A stretch of 64,000 nucleotides of DNA, taken from assembly GCF_018129685.1 (NCBI RefSeq), contig NZ_JAFCLG010000005.1:310001-374000 (forward strand), written 5' to 3'. How positions within the stretch are numbered: the stretch's first letter is position 1; every line of letters begins with the position of its first letter. Source of the DNA: Bradyrhizobium manausense (GTDB lineage: Bacteria > Pseudomonadota > Alphaproteobacteria > Rhizobiales > Xanthobacteraceae). Under the pieces are notes generated by a model, which saw only the letters and a list, made by a program, of their open reading frames with translations, was not told the DNA's origin and did not search any database. Shown here in pieces: positions 29,535-39,466 of the stretch. Position numbers and translations under genes: made by a program.

Positions 29535-30299
29535 CTATGCCGGCAAGTTCTTCAGGAAAGGCACCACGGCGTCAACAAAAGCCTTGGGTTGATCGATGTT
29601 GACGGCATGTCCGGCCGCGGGGATCACGACCTTTTGTGCGCCGGGGATTTTTGCGGCCATGTAGTCGGACGCTGCCAGAAACGGTGTGTCGTCAGCGCCG
29701 ACCACGATCAGGGACGGCACCTTGATATTGGGCAGCAGTTCCATCACCGCGGCATCGCGCTGGGTCAGCATCCCCCGCGCCGCGTGCGCCAATCCCTTGG
29801 CATTGCGATGGCTGGCGGTGGCGCGCTCGCGGGTCGCCGATGTCAGCACAGCGAGACCTTCTCGATCGAGCTTTTCGGCGGTGGCGAGCGCCCGCGCGTT
29901 CCAGGCCTCGCGGGCATCGTCCTTCTTGAAGCCCGGACCGGTGTCGATGATCAGCAGCGCCCGTGCGCGCGTTGGATGGGCGCGGTAGAACGCCAGCGAC
30001 ATGTAGCCGCCGAGCGACAACCCCCCGATGATGGCGCGCTGCGCGCCAACCGCATCGAGGATCGCCGCCATGTCGCCGACGGTCAGCGCCTCACTATAGG
30101 CGTCGGGATCGTCAGGGTAGTCGGACTGACCGTGGCCGCGCATGTCCCACAGCACGAGCTTGTGGTCCTTCGCGAGCGCGTCAACTTGCCCGTGCCACAT
30201 TGCCGAGGTCGAGGAATAGCCGTGCGTCAGCAGCAGCGGCGGCCCGTCGCCATGAACCTCGTAATAGATGTTGACGCCGTCTCGATTGATCCCTGGCAT
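29535..30299 (-). CDS. Alpha/beta hydrolase
   Basis: Reading from MPGINRDGVNIYYEVHG at 30299 gives 254 residues. The oxyanion region LLLTHGYSSTSAMW, the nucleophile elbow GGLSLGGYMSL with Ser, and the catalytic His in PAAGHAVNIDQP identify the fold. The acid is likely in VGADDTPFL. Similar enzymes include 3-oxoadipate enol-lactonase; the substrate here is not evident. An open frame continues about 117 codons upstream through a repeat and is not considered real. Confidence 0.88.
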   Translation of the reverse strand: MPGINRDGVNIYYEVHGDGPPLLLTHGYSSTSAMWHGQVDALAKDHKLVLWDMRGHGQSDYPDDPDAYSEALTVGDMAAILDAVGAQRAIIGGLSLGGYMSLAFYRAHPTRARALLIIDTGPGFKKDDAREAWNARALATAEKLDREGLAVLTSATRERATASHRNAKGLAHAARGMLTQRDAAVMELLPNIKVPSLIVVGADDTPFLAASDYMAAKIPGAQKVVIPAAGHAVNIDQPKAFVDAVVPFLKNLPA

Positions 30300-30337
30300 T
30301 GTTTCCGGCCCTCTCTTTTTCGTTCTACCGGCAGCGG

Positions 30338-30520
30338 TGCCCATCCTCCCCTGGAGGGGGAGGATCGGTTCGCATGAAATGCGAACCGAGGTGGGGTGAC
30401 AGTCTCTCCCAGCAAGCGCTGCCCGTGTTGAGAGATCACCCCACCCCGGTCGCGCTTCGCGCGATCGACCCACGGGCGAGCTCCGCTCGTCCCGGACCCC
30501 TCCAGGGGAGGGTAAGACAC
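30338..30520. repeat. Inverted repeat region upstream of the alpha/beta hydrolase
   Basis: CCTCCCCTGGAGGGGGAGG is found near the left end and CCCCTCCAGGGGAGGG near the right end, with inner palindromes such as GGTTCGCATGAAATGCGAACC. It fills much of the 513-base gap 30300-30812. The remainder up to 30812 has no gene and must include the promoter of the oxidoreductase operon. Confidence 0.65.
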
Positions 30521-30812
30521 CACGTCGGCGCGCTTGCACCTTAGCCCGCCAAGTTACTTCGAAGAAACTGCCTGCGCGCGATGGCGCGCGTGCTTCGCGC
30601 GCCGCTAGTTGTGTCCAGTCGCTAACGTCAGCGCTGTTGTCGCAACGCACAACAAGCAGACGCCGCGATTGTTTCGACCGATTCCAAATTGCAATTGCCT
30701 CTGCGCGCGAACGCGATCATTCTTGCGCGCAAGGCGGAGGCCAGCCCGGTGGGCGTCCGTCAATCAAGTCGCCGCCGTAAGCGGCTTCATGCACCGGCAG
30801 GGGAAGACGCCT

Positions 30813-31304
30813 ATGCCAACGCTCACGATCAACGGGCGGAGTATGTCCGTGGATGCGGCAAACGACACGCCGCTCCTTTGGGCCATCCGCGAACAATTGC
30901 AGATGACCGGCACGAAATTCGGCTGCGGTGCCGGCCTGTGCGGTGCCTGCACCGTGCACGTCAACGGCGAAGCCGTACGGTCGTGCCAGACCATGGTCGG
31001 CGATGTCGCCGGCAAGAAGATCACCACCATCGAAGGCCTCTCCGCCAAGGGTGACCACCCCTTGCAGAAGGCGTGGATTGCCGAGCAGGTGCCGCAATGC
31101 GGTTACTGCCAGTCGGGGCAGATCATGCAGGCAGCGTCGCTGCTCGCGAAAAATTCCAATCCGACCAAGGAAGAGGTCGTGGCGCATATGGACGGCAATC
31201 TCTGCCGTTGCATGACCTATTCGCGGATCCAGAAGGCAATCATGCGCGCCGCCACCGAGATGCGCACCGCATCCGCCGCCGGCAACGACCGGAGGCCCAC
31301 ATGA
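30813..31304 (+). CDS. (2Fe-2S) subunit of an isoquinoline-1-oxidoreductase-like molybdoenzyme
   Basis: The 163-residue product has the plant-type ferredoxin motif [16 protein letters not shown] and the second cluster motif [17 protein letters not shown] with [10 protein letters not shown]. This is the small subunit of xanthine-oxidase-family enzymes. The TGA stop overlaps the ATG of the large subunit as ATGA, so the two are cotranslated. The ATG at 30813 is preferred; one at 30789 is also in frame. Confidence 0.92.
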   Translation: MPTLTINGRSMSVDAANDTPLLWAIREQLQMTGTKFGCGAGLCGACTVHVNGEAVRSCQTMVGDVAGKKITTIEGLSAKGDHPLQKAWIAEQVPQCGYCQSGQIMQAASLLAKNSNPTKEEVVAHMDGNLCRCMTYSRIQKAIMRAATEMRTASAAGNDRRPT

Positions 31305-33595
31305 ACAAGCACGTGAAGACCATCGCACCCGAGACGACGGATCTCAGCCGCCGCTCCTTCCTGGTCGGCACCGCCGCCACCGGCCTCGTGCTCGGCTATG
31401 CCGGTGTCCCCGGCATCGGTGACGCGCTCGCTGCGGCTCCCGCCAATTTCGAGCCGAGCGTCTGGTACGCGATCTCGCCGGATGGCTTGGTCACCGTGAC
31501 CTGCGGCAAGGCCGACATGGGCCAGCACATCGCCTCCACCATGGCGCAGATCGTCTGCGAGGAGCTGGGCGCGAAGTGGAGCGACATGCGGGTCAACCTC
31601 GCCTCCAATGATCCGAAGTTCAACGATCCGGTGCTCGGTGCGCAGATCACCGGCGGCAGCTGGTCGACCATGATGAACTTCGAGGCGATGAGCCGGGCGG
31701 GTGCCGCCGGACGCATCGCCTTGACGGAGGCCGCCGCCGCGGCCATGGGCCTGCCCCCCTACTTCAAGGACGAACTCGTGGTGCGCGACTCCATGGTTTT
31801 GCATCCGAAGTCGAAGAAGCAGATGTCGTTCGCCGACATCGTCAAGAGCGGCAAGGCGACCAAGACCTTCACGCCCGACGAGCTGAAGGCGATCAAGCTG
31901 AAGAGCCCGGATCAATACACCATGATCGGTGTGTCGGTGCCGCAGATCGACATCCCCTCCAAGACCAACGGCACGGCCAAATACGGCATCGACGTGATGT
32001 TGCCGGGCATGGTCTATGGCGCGATCGTCACACCGCCGGTCCGCTACGGCGCCACGGTGAAATCAGTCGACGACTCGGCCGCGAAGTCCGTGCCGGGCTT
32101 CATCAAGGCCGTCATCCTCGACGACAAGACCCAGACGACGACCGGTTGGGTGGTCGCGGTCGCGAGCACCTATGCCAACGCCAAGAAGGCGGCAGCGGCG
32201 CTGAAGGTCAGCTATGACGGCGGGCCGAATGCAAAACTGTCCAGTCAGTCGTTGCTCGATGAGGCCAAGCGGCTTCAGAAGCTCGACGATTCCGGCCAGT
32301 TCTTCGTCAAGGACGGCGATGTCGGAGCCGCGCTCGGTTCGGCGGCGAAGGTGCTGGAGGCGGAATACACCACCAGCATCAACATCCACGCGCCGATGGA
32401 GCCGATGAACGCCACTGCGGAGTTCAAGGGCGACATCCTGCACATCTATTCCGGCAACCAGTTCGCGACGCGCTCCGGCGCGATTGCGGCGGGCGCTGCC
32501 GGGATCGATCCGAAGTTCGTGGTGATGCACCAGATGTGGCTCGGTGGCGGCTTCGGCCGCAGGCTGGACGCCGACATGATGGTGCCGGCGGTGCAGGCGG
32601 CGAAGGCCGTGGGCAAGCCGGTGAAGGTGATCTACACGCGCGAGAACGACATGACGATGGATTTCTCGCGTCCGCTCACCTATCAAAAAGTGAAGGCCGG
32701 CGTGGACGGCGACGGCAAGCTCGTCGCGCTCAGCCACGACGTGGTCTCGGCCTGGCCGACCCAGCGCTGGGGCATCCCCGACTTCCTGTCGCCCTCGGTC
32801 GACAAGAAGGGCCCGCTCGACGCGTTCACGGTGAACGGTTCGGACTTCTTCTACACCGTGCCGAACCACAATGTGCGCGCGATCAAGAACGAGATGGCGC
32901 ACAACGCCACCCCGTCGGGCCAGCTCCGCTCGGTGGCGCCGGGTTGGACCTTCTGGGCGGTCGAAAGCATGATCGACGAGATCGCGGCTGCGACCGGCAA
33001 GGATCCGGCGCAATTCCGCATCTCGCTGCTCGACGGCGCCGGCAAGAACGACGGCGGCGCGCAGCGGCTGCGCAACACGCTGCTCGCCGCGATGGGCCTT
33101 GCCGGCTACGGCACCAAGAAGCTGCCGAAGGGCGAGGGCATGGGCGTCGCCTGCGTGTCGTCGCAGGAACGTGCGACCGCAAGCTGGACCGCTTGCGTCG
33201 CGCATGTGGCCGTCGCGCCCTCGGGCGAGGTGACCGTGAAGAAGCTCACGGTCGCAACCGACGTCGGCACGCAGGTGCATCCCGACAACATCCGCGCCCA
33301 GGTCGAGGGTGCGGCGCTGTGGGGCCTGTCGCTTGCGATGTACGAGAAGGCGACGCTGAAGGACGGTGGCATCGAACAGACCAACTTCGATGGCTACACG
33401 CCGCTCCGCATGAGCCAGATGCCGGAGGTCGCGGTCGCCGTGATCGCCAATGGCGAGAAGGCCACCGGCGTCGGCGAGCCTGCCGTGACGGTCGTCGCCC
33501 CCGCCATCGGCAACGCCATCTTCAACGCCTCCGGCGCCCGCGTCCGCGCGCTGCCGATCACGGCGGAAGCCGTGAAGGGTGCCATGAAGGCTTAA
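31301..33595 (+). CDS. Molybdopterin-binding subunit, isoquinoline-1-oxidoreductase-like
   Basis: The 764-residue product begins with a twin-arginine signal ([20 protein letters not shown]), so it is exported folded, presumably carrying the small subunit along. Family motifs include [35 protein letters not shown], and a C-terminal [19 protein letters not shown] with the expected Glu. Enzymes of this kind hydroxylate N-heterocycles or oxidise aldehydes in the periplasm. No third cytochrome c subunit is adjacent. The substrate is not evident. Confidence 0.93.
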   Translation: MNKHVKTIAPETTDLSRRSFLVGTAATGLVLGYAGVPGIGDALAAAPANFEPSVWYAISPDGLVTVTCGKADMGQHIASTMAQIVCEELGAKWSDMRVNLASNDPKFNDPVLGAQITGGSWSTMMNFEAMSRAGAAGRIALTEAAAAAMGLPPYFKDELVVRDSMVLHPKSKKQMSFADIVKSGKATKTFTPDELKAIKLKSPDQYTMIGVSVPQIDIPSKTNGTAKYGIDVMLPGMVYGAIVTPPVRYGATVKSVDDSAAKSVPGFIKAVILDDKTQTTTGWVVAVASTYANAKKAAAALKVSYDGGPNAKLSSQSLLDEAKRLQKLDDSGQFFVKDGDVGAALGSAAKVLEAEYTTSINIHAPMEPMNATAEFKGDILHIYSGNQFATRSGAIAAGAAGIDPKFVVMHQMWLGGGFGRRLDADMMVPAVQAAKAVGKPVKVIYTRENDMTMDFSRPLTYQKVKAGVDGDGKLVALSHDVVSAWPTQRWGIPDFLSPSVDKKGPLDAFTVNGSDFFYTVPNHNVRAIKNEMAHNATPSGQLRSVAPGWTFWAVESMIDEIAAATGKDPAQFRISLLDGAGKNDGGAQRLRNTLLAAMGLAGYGTKKLPKGEGMGVACVSSQERATASWTACVAHVAVAPSGEVTVKKLTVATDVGTQVHPDNIRAQVEGAALWGLSLAMYEKATLKDGGIEQTNFDGYTPLRMSQMPEVAVAVIANGEKATGVGEPAVTVVAPAIGNAIFNASGARVRALPITAEAVKGAMKA

Positions 33596-33683
33596 GCCGG
33601 GCCGCAGATGTGATGCGAGACGATCCGCCGGAGGGCAGCCTCCGGCGGATTTGTTTTGGTGTGATCCTGCACACCAGCACTCG

Positions 33684-33790
33684 CTGTCATGCTCCGCGAA
33701 AGCGGGGCATCCAGTACGCCGCGGCTTCTCGGTTCCGGCCGCGCCGCCTCGGCGTACTGGGTCGCCCGGTCAAGCCGGGCGACGACAGTG
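33684..33790. repeat. Dispersed palindromic repeat, family A copy 2
   Basis: It shares CATCCAGTACGCCGCGGC and GCCCGGTCAAGCCGGGCGA elements with the copies at 680-786 and 40225-40395. It lies in the 388-base gap between the molybdoenzyme and the HD-GYP gene; the rest of the gap shows no gene. Confidence 0.75.
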
Positions 33791-33983
33791 GGGCCAAAAA
33801 TTCCCGTTTTCCATCAACGGCCCTCCTACTGTGCATGGGGTTGTTTTCGCCCCTGCTGGGAATCCCGATCCGTAAAATTGCGTGCAATTCCGGCAGGTTC
33901 CGTTGAGCACGCCTCTTAAGGGCCGGAGAACCTGATCCGGCCTAGGCTGACGCCAAAGACACTCCCGTGCTTTTGGGGAAGCC

Positions 33984-35078
33984 ATGAACGCGCCAGCCAA
34001 ATCCGCCGCCAAACGTCGGCTTCTGCTCGCCTCCGACCGGAGCGATGCGAGCACGGAGCTCGCCAGCATCCTGAAGGTGGTCGGCGAAGTCTCGACCGTG
34101 ACGACGCAGGAGATCCCGGAGCAGCCGTCGCGCGATCTCTCCGGCCTCGTCGTCGACATCAACCTGCGCTCGCCCGAAAGCGTGCAGCGGGTGCGCAACA
34201 AGCTGCGCGGCGAAGGCTATCGCGCGATGCCGCGGCTGTTCGTGCTGGCCGATGCGCTGCATCATGGCACCATGCAGGCCTGGGCGCTTGGCGCCACCGA
34301 CACCATCTCGCGCCCGCTGCAGCCCGAGGCGATCCTGCAGCGCATTCGCGCTGCGTTTCCAGACACCGCGACCTATGACGCGACCGATCGCGGCAAGACG
34401 CTCAACCGCGGCGTCGAGGCGGCGCATGCGGTCCTGAGCAAGATGTTCGAGAAGCTGCCGCTCGGCGTGCCCTTGACGTTCGACGATGTCGTCGCTGCCG
34501 AGAACAAGATCCTGAAGGCCATCAAGCACTCTTCGCTGCGCGAATGGCTCACCACCGTCGGCTGCCACCATGTCGGCAGCTATCGGCATTGCCTGTTCGT
34601 CACCGGTTTCGCCGTTGCGTTCGCCCAGCATCTGGGCATGCGCGAGGACGATCAGCGCCGCCTGACCCGCGCCGCCCTGCTGCACGATGTCGGCAAGGCC
34701 TTCGTTTCCTCGAGCCTGCTCGACAAGGCCGGCAAGCTCACCGACGAGGAAATGGCCGAAGTCCGCCAGCATCCGCGCCGCGGCTATGACGCGCTCGCCG
34801 CCCAAGGCGGTTTCCCGCCGGAGATGCTCGACGTCGTGCTGCATCACCACGAATTCCTCGATGGCAGCGGCTATCCGAACAGCCTGTCGTCGAACCAGAT
34901 CAGCGACATCGTGCGCCTGACGACGATCGTCGATATCTATGCCGCCTTGGTCGAGAAGCGCGCCTATCGCATGCCCTTCACGCACGAGCGCGCCTTCACG
35001 ATGATGGAAGGCATGGGCGGCAAGCTGGACCAGCAGCTGCTGCAGGCGTTCCGGCCGGTGGCGCTGGGATCTTTCTGA
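33984..35078 (+). CDS. Receiver-like plus HD-GYP domain protein (probable c-di-GMP phosphodiesterase)
   Basis: The 364-residue product has a receiver-like domain (about residues 10-125) with a candidate phospho-acceptor Asp58 in LVVDINLRSP, although the usual conserved Lys is Arg110. The HD-GYP domain follows (about 170-350), with LLHDVGKAF (H234-D235) and HHHEFLDGSGYP (287-298). HD-GYP enzymes hydrolyse cyclic di-GMP and commonly affect motility and biofilm. The GYP loop is intact, so activity is likely. It is monocistronic. Confidence 0.9.
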   Translation: MNAPAKSAAKRRLLLASDRSDASTELASILKVVGEVSTVTTQEIPEQPSRDLSGLVVDINLRSPESVQRVRNKLRGEGYRAMPRLFVLADALHHGTMQAWALGATDTISRPLQPEAILQRIRAAFPDTATYDATDRGKTLNRGVEAAHAVLSKMFEKLPLGVPLTFDDVVAAENKILKAIKHSSLREWLTTVGCHHVGSYRHCLFVTGFAVAFAQHLGMREDDQRRLTRAALLHDVGKAFVSSSLLDKAGKLTDEEMAEVRQHPRRGYDALAAQGGFPPEMLDVVLHHHEFLDGSGYPNSLSSNQISDIVRLTTIVDIYAALVEKRAYRMPFTHERAFTMMEGMGGKLDQQLLQAFRPVALGSF

Positions 35079-35098
35079 CGCAGCAAACTCCGCTGCTG

Positions 35099-35222
35099 TA
35101 GGGTGGGCAAGGGCGCGCTCTTCGCGCGCCGTGCCCACCATCTTTCAACGACTGCAACAGACGCGGTGGGCACACCATCGGGGCGCGCGTTCGCGCGCCC
35201 CGATGGCTTTGCCCACCCTACG
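35099..35222. repeat. Dispersed inverted repeat, family D copy 2
   Basis: The ends are TAGGGTGGGCAAGG and TTGCCCACCCTACG, with inner GTGCCCAC/GTGGGCAC. It sits between the convergent HD-GYP and acyl-CoA ligase genes. The other copy is at 21178-21303. Confidence 0.75.
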
Positions 35223-35228
35223 ACATCA

Positions 35229-36809
35229 CTACCCCACCATCTTCCGCAACTCGGCCTTCGCCACCTTCTCCAAGGTCGAGCGCGGCATGTCGTCGACAAG
35301 CCTGATCTCGCGCGGCACCTTGAAGTCGGCAAGGCCCTTGCGGCAGGCGGCCATCACGCGGTCCTGCAAATCAGGTGGCGCGCCCGCGACACCGCCATGC
35401 GGGATGATGAAGACGACAGGCACCTCGTCCAGCATCGGATGCTTCTTCGCCACCACGGCCGCTTCGCGGACGCCGGCAACGACGGCGATCACCTGCTCGA
35501 TCTCGGAGGCCGCGACGTTCTCGCCGCCCACCTTCAGCATGTCCTTGGCGCGGTCACCGAACTTGATGAAACCGTTCGTCAGCCGCTCGACGCGGTCGCC
35601 GGTGAGGAAGAAACCGTGCTCGTCAAAACTCTCGCGCGTCGCCTTCTCGTTGTGGAGATATTCGGCGAACAGCGAGAGCCCGGGGATGCCCTTGATCGCG
35701 AGATTGCCGGTGTCGCCGACCGCGGTCGGCCGCCCGTCATCGTCGGTGATGCGGATCTGATATTCGCCCGCGGCGCGGCCGATCGACATCGGGATGTTGG
35801 GCTGATCGACCTCGCCGATGATGCCGTGGGTGATGGTCTCGGTCATGCCCCACCAGCCGATGATCTTGACGCCGAACGCGGCGAAGGGCGGCGGCTCGTT
35901 CACCGCGGTGCCCCATAGACGGAATTTGTGATCCTTAGGGATCTCCTGCTCGAGCAGCGCCTTCATGCAGAACGGGATCGTCGAGGTCCAGGTCGAGCCG
36001 TGCTCGCGCGCCACGCCCCAGAACCGGCTCGCGGAAAAGCGCGGCTGGATCACGCAAGATCCGCCGACCCAGAGCGTTGCGAGCATCGAATAGGCCAGCG
36101 CATTGGTGTGAAACAGCGGCAGATAGGTCTGGTGCACGTCGCTCGCATGCAAATCCTCATGCGCGGCATTGATCTTGGCACCCCACAGCGCGTTGGCATG
36201 GGTCCAGAGCACCGCCTTCGGGCGCGATGTCGTGCCGGACGTGTATTGCACGCTGCATGGTGCGAGCGGATCGGTGGTGCGCCTGGGACGATCGGCGCTG
36301 TCGGCGAACAGGGATTCGAAGCTGTCGCCGCGCGCGACCGCTTGCGCGGGCGCAGCGCCTGCATCGTGTGACGTCACCGCCATCCAGCTGACGTTGCGGC
36401 AGTTCTGTGCGACGATTTCCGCATAGGCCGGCTGCGTGATCGCGGCGACCGCGCCGCAATGGTCGGCAAAATACTCCATCTCGGCCGGCGCCGAGCGGGT
36501 GTTGGTGGTCACGGCGATGGCCCCCAGCTCGACGCAGGCGAACCAGGCCAGCAATGCCTCGATGCAATTGTCCAGGTGAATGAGCACATACTCGCCCGGC
36601 TTCACGCCGCGTCTGGCGAGCCCCGCCGCGAGCGCACCGACCCGCTCGTGAAACTCGCCATAGCTCCAGTGTCGCGCTGGCGCGTCGAAAGGTGCCCAGA
36701 TCAGGAACGGATGATCGCGGCGCACTTCGGCGCGCATCTTCAGCAGCCAGGGCACATCGAGCCCGTCAAACGGGCCAACGATCCCCGCGGCGGTTTGTTG
36801 AATGGCCAT
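35229..36809 (-). CDS. AMP-binding enzyme, acyl-CoA ligase type
   Basis: The ATG at 36809 is preceded by GGGAGGA. The 526-residue product has the adenylate-forming motifs YTSGTTSRPKAVLWTH, GWWGMTET, and FFLTGDRVERLTNGFIKF, and the C-terminal Lys region RSTLEKVAKAELRK. It is closest in style to crotonobetaine/carnitine-CoA or medium-chain acyl-CoA ligases. It activates a carboxylic acid with ATP and CoA; the acid cannot be named. It is transcribed alone. Confidence 0.9.
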   Translation of the reverse strand: MAIQQTAAGIVGPFDGLDVPWLLKMRAEVRRDHPFLIWAPFDAPARHWSYGEFHERVGALAAGLARRGVKPGEYVLIHLDNCIEALLAWFACVELGAIAVTTNTRSAPAEMEYFADHCGAVAAITQPAYAEIVAQNCRNVSWMAVTSHDAGAAPAQAVARGDSFESLFADSADRPRRTTDPLAPCSVQYTSGTTSRPKAVLWTHANALWGAKINAAHEDLHASDVHQTYLPLFHTNALAYSMLATLWVGGSCVIQPRFSASRFWGVAREHGSTWTSTIPFCMKALLEQEIPKDHKFRLWGTAVNEPPPFAAFGVKIIGWWGMTETITHGIIGEVDQPNIPMSIGRAAGEYQIRITDDDGRPTAVGDTGNLAIKGIPGLSLFAEYLHNEKATRESFDEHGFFLTGDRVERLTNGFIKFGDRAKDMLKVGGENVAASEIEQVIAVVAGVREAAVVAKKHPMLDEVPVVFIIPHGGVAGAPPDLQDRVMAACRKGLADFKVPREIRLVDDMPRSTLEKVAKAELRKMVG

Positions 36810-36880
36810 GCGTCCTCCCGTGCAGCCTGCATCTTGATGGCGGCTGCCTTTTGATGATTGCGTCTTCCTGCCATCTCCAC

Positions 36881-37011
36881 TCGTCATGGCTGGGCTTGAC
36901 CCGGCCATCCACGCCTTGCCACGCGCGACTAAGAACGTGGATGCCCGGGCCTTCGCCGCGCCGAAGCGGCTTCGTCCGCGCAGGCGGGACGAGCCCGGGC
37001 ATGACGATCGA
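36881..37011. repeat. Dispersed inverted repeat, family C
   Basis: The ends are CGTCATGGCTGGGCTTGACC and a near inverse ending GGGCATGACGATC, with CCATCCACG/CGTGGATG inside. It lies between the ligase and the VOC gene. Only one copy was noticed in the window. Confidence 0.6.
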
Positions 37012-37018
37012 GACTATC

Positions 37019-37438
37019 CTATCGATCACCATCCTCGTACGACGAAATCTCGATCAGGCTGCCATCCGGATCCCGGCAATAGACCGAGCGCAGCGTACCG
37101 CGGGCGCCTTGCTTGCGAACCGGGCCTTCTTCGATCGCGACGCCATGGGCCTGCAAATGCGCCACCACCTCCTCGGGCGTCGAGGACGTCAGGAAGCACA
37201 GATCCTCGCTGCCGGCGGTCTGATGGTCCGCGGTGAACCAGTCCACCTTGTCGGCGTCGCGCGGGCGGACATTGATCTTCTGTTGACCAAATTGCAGCGA
37301 GGTCCGCGGCGCTTTGCCGCCGCCGGGCTCGAACACCTTGACTTCCATGCCGAGGATCTTGCGATACCACTCGGTGGTGACAGCGACGTCGGTGACGTTG
37401 ATGACGAGGTGATCGAGGGCCTGAACCTTGACCGGCAT
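37019..37438 (-). CDS. VOC superfamily (glyoxalase-like) protein
   Basis: The 139-residue product begins with LDHLVINVTDVAVTTEWYRKILG, the usual first strand with a His metal ligand, and ends with YCRDPDGSLIEISSYE, where the Glu is the last ligand. Two beta-alpha-beta-beta-beta repeats are visible. Members include dioxygenases, glyoxalases and fosfomycin-type resistance proteins; this one is closest in pattern to generic VOC proteins and cannot be assigned a substrate. Confidence 0.85.
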   Translation of the reverse strand: MPVKVQALDHLVINVTDVAVTTEWYRKILGMEVKVFEPGGGKAPRTSLQFGQQKINVRPRDADKVDWFTADHQTAGSEDLCFLTSSTPEEVVAHLQAHGVAIEEGPVRKQGARGTLRSVYCRDPDGSLIEISSYEDGDR

Positions 37439-37571
37439 GCCGTAATCCTTTCGTCGCCATGAAGCCAGCGCACTGTTCGGGCGCGGCGGGCCTTGTTACA
37501 ACGCCGCCGCCGCCGTTTTCAAGACGACCGGCTTTCACGCTTTCAAGAACAACATCGGGAGAACCCTTGAC

Positions 37572-38546
37572 ATGATCACTCGCCGTACCGCGCTGGGCTT
37601 GCTGGCGGCCACGCCTCTTGCGGCCAGCCCGCTGTCGAAGGCTCTTGCCGCGGATTATCCGTCCCGGCCGGTGAAGTTCGTGGTGGGTTACCCGCCGGGC
37701 GGCGCCACCGACATTCTGGCGCGCCTGATCGGCCAGCGCCTGTCCGAGCGGCTCGGCCAGCAATTCGTGATCGAGAACAAGCCGGGCGCCGGCAACAACA
37801 TCGGCACCGAATCCGTCGTCAATGCCGAGCCCGACGGCTACACCGTGCTGCTGGTCAATCCGGCCAACTACATCAACACGACGCTCTACGCCAACCTCAA
37901 GTTCAACTTCGTTCGCGACATCGCGCCGATCGCCGCCTTCCAGCGCACGCCGAACGTGATGACCGTCAACAAGGACGTGCCGGCCAAGACCGTCGCCGAG
38001 TTCATCGACTACGTGAAGGCCAATCCCGGCAAGGTGAACATGGCCTCCTCCGGCAACGGCACTTCGGTCCATCTGTCCGGCGAAATGTTCATGGCGATGA
38101 CGGGCTGCAAGATGCAGCACGTGCCCTATCGCGGTGCGGCGCCTGCGATCACCGACATGCTCGGCGGCCAGGTGCAGGTGATCTTCGACAACATGCCCTC
38201 GATCATCCAGCACATCCGCTCCGGCTCGCTTCGCGCGCTCGGCGTCACCACGGCGCAGCGCTCGCCGCAGCTGCCTGACGTGCCTGCGATCGGCGAGACC
38301 GTGAAAGACTACGAGGCGAGCGCGCTGTTCGGCATGGGCGCGCCGAAGAACATGCCCAAGGACCTGATCGCCAAGCTCAGCAACGAGGTCAACACGCTCA
38401 TGAAGGAGCCCGAGATGACCAAGCGCCTGGTCGAGCTCGGCGGCGATCCGCTGGTCGAGACGCCGGAAGCGTTCGGTCAGGAGATCGAGGCCGAGACCGC
38501 CAAGTGGAAGAAGGTCGTCGAGTTCGCCGGCCTCAAGGTCGAGTAG
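37572..38546 (+). CDS. Bug/TctC-type periplasmic solute-binding protein
   Basis: The 324-residue product has an Arg-Arg-containing signal sequence (ITRRTALGLLAATPLAASPL). The family segments are YPSRPVKFVVGYPPGGATDILARL, ENKPGAGNNIGTESV, and HVPYRGAAPAITDMLGG. Bug proteins bind small carboxylates for tripartite tricarboxylate transporters, but no TctA or TctB gene is adjacent, which is usual for this expanded family. A clear terminator follows. Confidence 0.93.
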   Translation: MITRRTALGLLAATPLAASPLSKALAADYPSRPVKFVVGYPPGGATDILARLIGQRLSERLGQQFVIENKPGAGNNIGTESVVNAEPDGYTVLLVNPANYINTTLYANLKFNFVRDIAPIAAFQRTPNVMTVNKDVPAKTVAEFIDYVKANPGKVNMASSGNGTSVHLSGEMFMAMTGCKMQHVPYRGAAPAITDMLGGQVQVIFDNMPSIIQHIRSGSLRALGVTTAQRSPQLPDVPAIGETVKDYEASALFGMGAPKNMPKDLIAKLSNEVNTLMKEPEMTKRLVELGGDPLVETPEAFGQEIEAETAKWKKVVEFAGLKVE

Positions 38547-38573
38547 CGATCTCGTGATCGACCGGAAATGGAG

Positions 38574-38597
38574 CCCCGCCGAAAGGCGGGGTTTTTT
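38574..38597 (+). terminator. Rho-independent terminator after the Bug protein gene
   Basis: CCCCGCC, the tetraloop GAAA, GGCGGGG, then six T. The stem is seven perfect GC-only pairs. Confidence 0.95.
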
Positions 38598-38613
38598 GTG
38601 GGAGGGTTCCTGC

Positions 38614-38660
38614 TTGACGGTTTTTCGTTCGCGTATATACTAAACCTTATGGTTAAGTAT
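38614..38660 (+). promoter_or_regulatory. ArsR promoter with overlapping operator palindrome
   Basis: TTGACG (38614-38619), a 16-base spacer and TATACT (38636-38641) form a good promoter. An inverted repeat, ATACTAAACC and GGTTAAGTAT around TTAT (38637-38660), matches at nine of ten positions and covers the -10 box and the ATG at 38649. The expected transcript start is one to two bases before the ATG, so the mRNA may be leaderless. Confidence 0.65.
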
Positions 38661-39101
38661 CTAGACGAGACGCTCGATCGTACCTTTGCGGCGCTGTCCG
38701 ATCCGACGCGGCGTGCGCTGCTCGCGCGGCTCGTCGAGAACGATCATTTGTCGGTCAGCGAGCTGGCAGCGCCGTTCGCGATCTCGCTCCCGGCCATCAT
38801 GAAGCATCTCGACGTGCTCTCGGATGCGGGCCTGATCGTGCGCGAGAAGACCGGGCGCACCGTGGCCTGCCGGCTCACCGCGCAGCCGATGGAGCAGGCG
38901 ATGAACTGGCTCAATCGCTACGCGCAATTCTGGTCCGAGAGTTTCGACCGCCTTGCCGCCTTTGTGGAGGACAAACCATGGTCAGCGCAGTCGCCGACGC
39001 CGCCGAACGGACAATCGAAGGTCCGAGCCTCACGCTCACGCGCCGGCTCCGGGCGCGGCCGGAAAAAGTCTTCGCCGCCTGGACGCAGGCCGAGCAGCTA
39101 G
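38649..39101 (+). CDS. ArsR family transcriptional regulator
   Basis: The 150-residue product has the ArsR winged-helix pattern: TFAALSDPTRRALLARLVENDHLSVSELA, then FAISLPAIMKHLDVLSDAGLIVREKTGRT. This type, next to an SRPBCC protein, is common in alphaproteobacteria. It probably represses its own promoter through the palindrome at 38637-38660. The last 41 codons overlap the downstream SRPBCC gene in another frame; most ArsR proteins end near EDKPW, so the overlapping tail may be non-functional or the stop may have been lost. Confidence 0.87.
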   Translation: MVKYLDETLDRTFAALSDPTRRALLARLVENDHLSVSELAAPFAISLPAIMKHLDVLSDAGLIVREKTGRTVACRLTAQPMEQAMNWLNRYAQFWSESFDRLAAFVEDKPWSAQSPTPPNGQSKVRASRSRAGSGRGRKKSSPPGRRPSS

Positions 39102-39445
39102 TGCAATGGTTCGGGCCGCCGAGCATGAAGCCGGCGACGTTGAATGCGGAGCTCGATGTCCGCAGCGGCGGCCGCTACCGCATCTCCTTTACCCGCGACG
39201 ACGGCGAATATTTCGAAGCCGGCGGCATCTATCGCGAGGTCGTGCCGAACGAGCGGCTGGTGTTCACCTGGGCGTGGCATTCGACGCCGGAGCGCGAATC
39301 GCTGGTGACGATCACGTTGAAGCCCGAGGATTCCGGAACGCTGATGATCTTTCATCATGCCCAGTTCTTCGACGAAACCGCGCGCGACAACCATCAGCGC
39401 GGCTGGAGCTCGTTCTTCGACAAACTCGAGGGCTTCGTCGCCTGA
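38978..39445 (+). CDS. SRPBCC (AHSA1-like) domain protein
   Basis: The ATG at 38978 is seven bases after GGAGG. The 155-residue product is one START/Bet v1-like domain: SLTLTRRLRARPEKVFAAWTQ, FGPPSMKPA, and HHQRGWSSFFDKLEGFV. Such domains bind hydrophobic ligands or act as Hsp90 co-chaperone-like proteins; no ligand is known. It is in one transcription unit with the ArsR and DUF899 genes. Confidence 0.88.
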   Translation: MVSAVADAAERTIEGPSLTLTRRLRARPEKVFAAWTQAEQLVQWFGPPSMKPATLNAELDVRSGGRYRISFTRDDGEYFEAGGIYREVVPNERLVFTWAWHSTPERESLVTITLKPEDSGTLMIFHHAQFFDETARDNHQRGWSSFFDKLEGFVA

Positions 39446-39466
39446 TCCCAGCCAGAGGAGGATATC

